From Novosphingobium sp. Fuku2-ISO-50 (lineage in GTDB: Bacteria; Pseudomonadota; Alphaproteobacteria; Sphingomonadales; Sphingomonadaceae), in NCBI RefSeq assembly GCF_001519055.1, contig NZ_KQ954292.1, positions 131,755 through 187,852 on the forward strand: 56,098 bases of DNA, written 5' to 3'. Positions within the stretch are counted from its first letter, which is position 1. Each line of letters opens with the position of its first letter. The notes under the pieces are model-generated. The model was not told the origin of the DNA. It saw only the letters and a program-made list of their open reading frames with translations, and did no database searches. Below are positions 52,586-56,098 of this stretch, in pieces. Position numbers and translations under genes: made by a program.

Positions 52586-53020
52586 ATGGACCCGGAAGTA
52601 CTGCGCCGAGCCGCCGCCGCCGACAAAGCAGCTATTGCTATGGCGGCAATCACACCCCCGACCGACCAAATCACCCTTATGGTCGAGCAATTCATGCGAA
52701 CATACCTCACGGCGCACTTACAGCAAGGAAAGCGGGCGGGTGCCGCTGTGAGGAAAAAGTTCCAGAAAGAGGTTGTCGCCAAGGCATCACTAATGCCGTC
52801 AAAACAGCGGTTAGACTTTATTCTGGCTGTGGATAAAAAGCGATCTGCGATGCTCAAGGAGTATAACGCCAACCCCGGAGGCATGATACTCCGCCTTGGG
52901 CTTCCGCCCCATATCCAGACCCGCAGCAATCGGATGGGACTTGGCGAGCTTGCCGCGCGGACTGCGGTGCGCGCGACGGTTTTTGAGACAGTCTTTTCTG
53001 TGTTTCGACTGTTTCGCTAG
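52586..53020 (+). CDS. Hypothetical basic protein
   Basis: A 144-residue protein, mostly helical and basic (LRRAAAADKAAIAMAAITPPTDQI; QGKRAGAAVRKKFQKEVVAKASLMPSKQRLDFILAVDKKRSAMLKEY). No domain recognised. Start ATG 52586 has AAAGGA ten bases upstream. Codon use is less GC-biased than the chromosome, in keeping with acquired DNA. Confidence 0.6.
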   Translation: MDPEVLRRAAAADKAAIAMAAITPPTDQITLMVEQFMRTYLTAHLQQGKRAGAAVRKKFQKEVVAKASLMPSKQRLDFILAVDKKRSAMLKEYNANPGGMILRLGLPPHIQTRSNRMGLGELAARTAVRATVFETVFSVFRLFR

Positions 53021-53549
53021 AGGTATGTCCACGACTTTGCTCTTGACTGCCGCCGAGGCCAATTTCGATTGCGTCATCAATAAGGTGCTGGCATCGAACC
53101 AGCCTGACGGAGTTGACGAAAGATCAGTCAGCTTGCTGCCAACGAAACGCGGCATTGGTTGTCAGTCTTCGCCCGGTCACAGCATCTGTAGATGGCCAGT
53201 GGACCACGACCCCAAGAACCTCGGTTCTCTCTGATCTTCAACCGAGAGAGCAAGATGCTCCCGCTCTTGGTGTCCCCGTCTGTCAAAGCCCCGCGCACTC
53301 CAGCGCGCCCTGTGGCGGCGCACACCGGCTTGCAGATAAACGCATTCAATCCGGGATCAAGCAACTGCCAATCCGCATCTCGTAAATAACTGGTGGGCTA
53401 CGCGCAGTGTCAGCAGTTTTCGGTGATCGAATGGAACTGATACCTACAAATGTAACCAGATAGGCTTGCAACGGGTTGCAATCGATAGTTGTTGTCAAGA
53501 CGAAATTCGTGCTTATTGTTCAAGATCGCCTCTAGTTTGAGAAACGGTC
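53021..53549. other. 529-bp gene-poor region with hairpins
   Basis: No convincing gene. A 69-codon frame from an ATG at 53026 and others near 53113 lack good support. Hairpins: GCTGG-CATCGAA-CCAGC near 53087-53104, which on the minus strand resembles a tRNA T-arm, and AGAAC-CTCG-GTTCT near 53216-53229. No complete cloverleaf could be drawn. An exact island palindrome lies at 53467. The region may hold attachment or regulatory functions for the downstream integrase pair. Confidence 0.5.
53467..53480. repeat. 14-bp palindrome copy 4 (TGCAACGGGTTGCA)
   Basis: Exact copy; flanking T and A extend the symmetry to 16 bases. It lies 70 bases before the start of the 98-residue gene that precedes the integrase. 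Confidence 0.85.
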
Positions 53550-53846
53550 ATGGATGATAATAATACTTCCGAGCATCGGGCGGATGCAACATCAACGAAA
53601 CGCATCAATCCTCCTGCGCGTATTAGGCGAGTAGCTTCGGAACCCGCGCAAACGCCACACTTGCCTCGCAGGCAGAGGCGTGCGCCGTTCAAGAAGGCGG
53701 ACCTTGCGCGAGCCATCTCGGCGGCGGCGAAGGCTGGTTTCGTGACCAGCAGCATTGAGGTGGCGCGAGATGGCACGATCCGCATCTTCACTGCCGGAGC
53801 AGAGCAGCCAGCCAGTCTGTTCGACCAGTGGAAAGACAAGTTGTGA
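53550..53846 (+). CDS. Small integrase-associated protein, possible recombination directionality factor
   Basis: A 98-residue basic protein. The N-terminal part is polar and disordered-looking. The C-terminal part, FKKADLARAISAAAKAGFVTSSIEVARDGTIRIFTAG, is a phrase that from memory often precedes tyrosine integrases in alphaproteobacterial islands. No HTH excisionase signature is clear. Its stop overlaps the integrase GTG start at 53843 (GTGA), so it is probably co-translated and may assist or direct recombination; this is inferred from position. Confidence 0.7.
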   Translation: MDDNNTSEHRADATSTKRINPPARIRRVASEPAQTPHLPRRQRRAPFKKADLARAISAAAKAGFVTSSIEVARDGTIRIFTAGAEQPASLFDQWKDKL

Positions 53847-54970
53847 TCAAGGGTATTCACCCGGTCAAAGCGGTGCGGCCCGGCAAACCAATCAGGTGGT
53901 ACGTCTATGCCTATCGTGGCGGCCCACTGGTAAACGTCTACACCCAGCCGAACCGGCCTCGTTTATCGACCGCCGACATCGAGGCCGTGGCAAAGGCAAG
54001 GGCCGAACAGACCGCACCGGACACACCGGGCAACACGGTCGCGGCTGGCATCGCCGGGTTTCGCCGGTCAACCTATTGGGCTTCGCTTGCACCCAATACG
54101 CGCAAGACATGGGGCGTAGCACTTGACCGTATCGAGGCAAAATGGGCCGATGTGCCGATGCCAGTGCTTGCCGATCCGCTTGCCCGGCCCAAGATCGTCA
54201 AGTGGCACCGTGGCCTTGCCGAGACCAATGCCCGAGGCGCGGACATCGCAGCGATGGTTCTGTCGAAGGTGTTCGATTGGGCGTTCGACGAGGGTCTTGT
54301 CGCGCATGGCCTCGGAACAAAAATCGCCAACGCCTATCAGCGCACCGACCGCGCTGCCGTAATTTGGACCGATGAAGACCTTGCCGCGATCAATGCCGTC
54401 GCAGATCAGCCGCTACGTGACGCATTGGCTCTGGCCAGCTTGACGGGGCTGCGCCGTGCGGACCTTGTTGCATTGCGATGGGACGAGGTTGGTGAGAGCG
54501 CCATTCACCGGGTCGCGTCGAAGCGTTCTCGGGGCAAGCGGTTCATCGTAACCATCCCCACCCTCGCCCAGCTTGATGGACTGCTGGAGGTGCTGCGCAG
54601 CCGCCCGCGCAGGGATGGGGTCGAAACGGTTCTCGTCAACTCGCATGGCAAAAGCTGGACTGGCGACGGCCTTGCAAGCAGCTTCCACGATGCCCGCGCC
54701 AAGGCCAACTGCGGTCAGGGCATCTGGTATGTCGAGCGCGATCCGCAAACCGGCAAGGAGCAACGGATCGCGAAGCGCCTGCACGACTTGCGCGGAACCT
54801 TCGCTACCAAAGTGATGACCACGCCCACCGAACAGCCGCTTTCCGACCGCGACATTGCAACTTTGATGGGCTGGAGCGAGGCGCAGGTAAGCGAAATACG
54901 AAAGCGGTATGTTGACGGCAAGGCATTCGCCGTGGCAATGGGCAACCGCCTCCGCAGGGCAGGTTTGTAA
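53843..54970 (+). CDS. Tyrosine-type site-specific integrase of the island
   Basis: A 375-residue tyrosine recombinase. N-terminal arm and core-binding domain (STYWASLAPNTRKTWGVALDRIEAKW) and C-terminal catalytic domain with Arg I in GLRRADLVALRW, box II HDLRGTFAT, and the final tyrosine region LMGWSEAQVSEIRKRYV. GTG 53843 is preferred (overlaps the 98-residue gene); GTG 53828 is in frame upstream. The gene ends 48 bases before the right att repeat, and its stop codon lies inside an arm-type repeat. It is the obvious agent that inserted the island into tRNA-Gly. Confidence 0.94.
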   Translation: MIKGIHPVKAVRPGKPIRWYVYAYRGGPLVNVYTQPNRPRLSTADIEAVAKARAEQTAPDTPGNTVAAGIAGFRRSTYWASLAPNTRKTWGVALDRIEAKWADVPMPVLADPLARPKIVKWHRGLAETNARGADIAAMVLSKVFDWAFDEGLVAHGLGTKIANAYQRTDRAAVIWTDEDLAAINAVADQPLRDALALASLTGLRRADLVALRWDEVGESAIHRVASKRSRGKRFIVTIPTLAQLDGLLEVLRSRPRRDGVETVLVNSHGKSWTGDGLASSFHDARAKANCGQGIWYVERDPQTGKEQRIAKRLHDLRGTFATKVMTTPTEQPLSDRDIATLMGWSEAQVSEIRKRYVDGKAFAVAMGNRLRRAGL

Positions 54971-54975
54971 AACGG
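54966..54975 (+). repeat. Putative integrase arm site R1 (TGTAAAACGG)
   Basis: Exact decamer, overlapping the TAA stop codon of the integrase gene. Twelve bases to the next copy. Confidence 0.65.
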
Positions 54976-54977
54976 CC

Positions 54978-54987
54978 TGTAAAACGG
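54978..54987 (+). repeat. Putative integrase arm site R2 (TGTAAAACGG)
   Basis: Exact decamer directly after R1 with a two-base spacer, in the same orientation as the left-end copies. Confidence 0.65.
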
Positions 54988-55018
54988 CGGATCGCAGATC
55001 AGCTATGTGCTTGATTTT

Positions 55019-55092
55019 GCGGGTGTAGCTCAATGGTAGAGCAGAAGCTTCCCAAGCTTACGACGAGGGTTCGATTCCCTTCACCCGCTCCA
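55019..55092 (+). tRNA. tRNA-Gly (anticodon CCC)
   Basis: A 74-nt tRNA including encoded CCA. Acceptor GCGGGTG pairs with CACCCGC, the D-arm is GCTC/GAGC, the anticodon loop is TTCCCAA giving CCC, and the T-loop is TTCGATT. The first 39 bases are the island's right att repeat, so the 5' half is supplied by the island. A CTATGT at 55003-55008 could be its -10 box. A 9-base gap separates it from the next integrase gene on the 3' side. Confidence 0.97.
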
Positions 55093-55101
55093 TCAATAAA
55101 T

Positions 55102-56098
55102 TCAAACACTTAAGCCTCCATTTGATGGGGATTCTGCTGCATCGCTCGCGGTATTTTCGCGGTAGAATGCACCGGGACACAGTTTTTCGATCTCATCGAT
55201 GACTGATTCTGTCGCCGCCAGGGCAAGGCCAAGGTTGGCCGGATCGGGGATCGCATAGATGTCGCTGACGTCGAATTTGACGTGCCCGAGCATCATCTTG
55301 CCCTGCGCCCAGTTGGCCTCACCGATCCGCTTGCGTACAATCGTTGCCATGCTCCGCCGGATCAGCTTTTGCCCGGCCTCGCCTTCCTCGGGTAGGCCAA
55401 GATAGGCGCGCATCGTGTCCCAGCCATGGCGCACCGTGGCATTGGCCAGATATGTCGTGCGCCCCGGATTGACCTTTGATGGCACGATCTCGTCGAGCCA
55501 AGGCATGAACTGCCTGGCGACAGGGATCTTCGGGCGATGCTTGCGCGTCTGGCGACGCCCAACCGGATTGAGATCCAGCACACGCGCAGACGGAAACCAC
55601 TGATTCGGCTTGATGTCGAAAATTGCATCGGGCCGCGCCCAAGTGGCAACAGCTGCGCGCAGAAACCGCAACAGTTCGACCCGCGTGGCGACGACCATGG
55701 CGCGCTCCTTGTCGCTCCAGTCGCGTCCCTCTGGCGGGGGCGGATCGATACAAAAGCGGAACATCGCCGCGATGGTCGGCACATCGGCGCGATAAGACGG
55801 CGACCGACTGACATCGCGCGGCTGCTCGGCACGAAACTGCGCGGTCTGCCCGCGCGTGGCGTTGATCGCCGCCGCCAATTGCCGGACGCATCCCTCGATA
55901 TGCCCCAACGAGCGCGGCCGTTGCTTGGCCCCGGTCGGACTGACCACCGGCCGCTCGGCCAGCCAATTGCGAAATCGATCAACGAAACGCTGGTCGGCCT
56001 GCGGCACGGTGATGTTCGGATCGGTTTCGGCGACAAATTCAACCACATGGGCAAGCCGCCCCCGCGTAGCCTTAAAGCCCGCCTTGTCCTCGCCTAGG
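55102..56098 (-). CDS. Second tyrosine recombinase/integrase-like gene, 5' part beyond the window
   Basis: At least 331 residues, open to the right edge of the window (a GTG at 56046 is only one possible start; the frame continues as AGFKATRGRLAHVVEFVAETD). Visible boxes: ARPDAIFDI (Arg I region), KLIRRSMATIVRKR (Arg II with Lys in place of the usual His), MLGHVKFDVSDIYA (His and the terminal Tyr). The altered box II may mean a diverged enzyme. It lies on the 3' side of tRNA-Gly, so it may belong to a second element. Confidence 0.8.
   Translation of the reverse strand, partial: LGEDKAGFKATRGRLAHVVEFVAETDPNITVPQADQRFVDRFRNWLAERPVVSPTGAKQRPRSLGHIEGCVRQLAAAINATRGQTAQFRAEQPRDVSRSPSYRADVPTIAAMFRFCIDPPPPEGRDWSDKERAMVVATRVELLRFLRAAVATWARPDAIFDIKPNQWFPSARVLDLNPVGRRQTRKHRPKIPVARQFMPWLDEIVPSKVNPGRTTYLANATVRHGWDTMRAYLGLPEEGEAGQKLIRRSMATIVRKRIGEANWAQGKMMLGHVKFDVSDIYAIPDPANLGLALAATESVIDEIEKLCPGAFYRENTASDAAESPSNGGLSV

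Larger units (their letters stand above)
37985..55057. mobile_element. About 17-kb genomic island integrated in the 5' half of tRNA-Gly(CCC)
   Basis: The ends are a 39-bp exact direct repeat (37985-38023 and 55019-55057) identical to nucleotides 1-39 of the tRNA. A tyrosine integrase gene ends 48 bases before the right copy. Gene cargo: type I restriction-modification, metallopeptidase, phospholipase-D-like protein, serine recombinase, reverse transcriptase, XRE regulator and unknowns. No conjugation, capsid or plasmid replication genes are seen, so it is an integrative island that may move with help, not a complete phage or ICE. Confidence 0.9.

Noticed and set aside
53026..53385. Short open frames of 69-90 codons between 53026 and 53385
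   Set aside because: Overlap each other, lack motifs and good starts; region treated as non-coding with low certainty.
37985..55057. Prophage or conjugative element
   Set aside because: No capsid, terminase, tail, lysis, relaxase or type IV secretion genes seen in the island.
1..56098. CRISPR array
   Set aside because: No series of regularly spaced direct repeats; the 14-bp palindromes are kilobases apart.

Overview
The window is high-GC DNA, probably from an alphaproteobacterium of the Sphingomonadales type. The evidence is the hisG-hisD-nusB order with a short-form HisG, the VirJ/DUF2147/MprF set, a GH18-NodB-GT2 fusion, DUF2332, and GTG/TTG starts with dense ATGA overlaps. This assignment is inferred from gene content only.

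Positions 194-8474 hold a corrinoid-dependent methyl-transfer cassette. It has a GlxA/GbdR-type regulator, a corrinoid protein, a DUF1638 protein, MetV-like and MetF-like methylene-THF reductase parts, a methyl-THF:corrinoid methyltransferase, a RamA-like corrinoid activator and an MttB-family methyltransferase without pyrrolysine. The likely job is to demethylate a quaternary amine such as a betaine or carnitine and pass the methyl group to THF for oxidation.

Positions 8512-37895 are mostly ordinary chromosome: a YpeA-like acetyltransferase, a LigB-type dioxygenase, a 1132-residue GH18-NodB-GT2 cell-surface polysaccharide enzyme, a two-component system, VirJ/AcvB plus DUF2147 plus MprF (lysyl-phosphatidylglycerol turnover), an ECF sigma factor with a coupled membrane protein, an autotransporter, an aminotransferase, a J-domain protein, BolA, an SDR, LtrA, DUF2332, HisG, HisD, NusB, S-formylglutathione hydrolase, a VOC protein and a MarR-EmrA-EmrB efflux operon.

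Positions 37985-55057 are an integrated genomic island of about 17 kb. It is bounded by a 39-bp direct repeat of the 5' half of tRNA-Gly(CCC). The intact tRNA is at the right end, immediately after the island's tyrosine integrase. Putative integrase arm sites (TGTAAAACGG) lie at both ends. Cargo is a type I restriction-modification operon (hsdM-hsdS-hsdR) with a YgjP-type metallopeptidase and two unknown genes, a phospholipase-D-fold protein, a serine recombinase operon with a small protein and an HNH-like protein, and a reverse transcriptase. The reverse transcriptase has a YADN active site and is preceded by a stem-loop-rich 270-nt leader and an XRE regulator. Several small unknown genes follow. 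A 14-bp palindrome, TGCAAC(CC/GG)GTTGCA, recurs through the island in coding and non-coding positions. A second tyrosine recombinase gene lies on the 3' side of the same tRNA and runs off the window, so this tRNA appears to be an integration hot spot.

The strongest candidates for something undescribed are the XRE / structured leader / YADN reverse transcriptase module, the recurrent palindrome, and the genes trailing hsdR.
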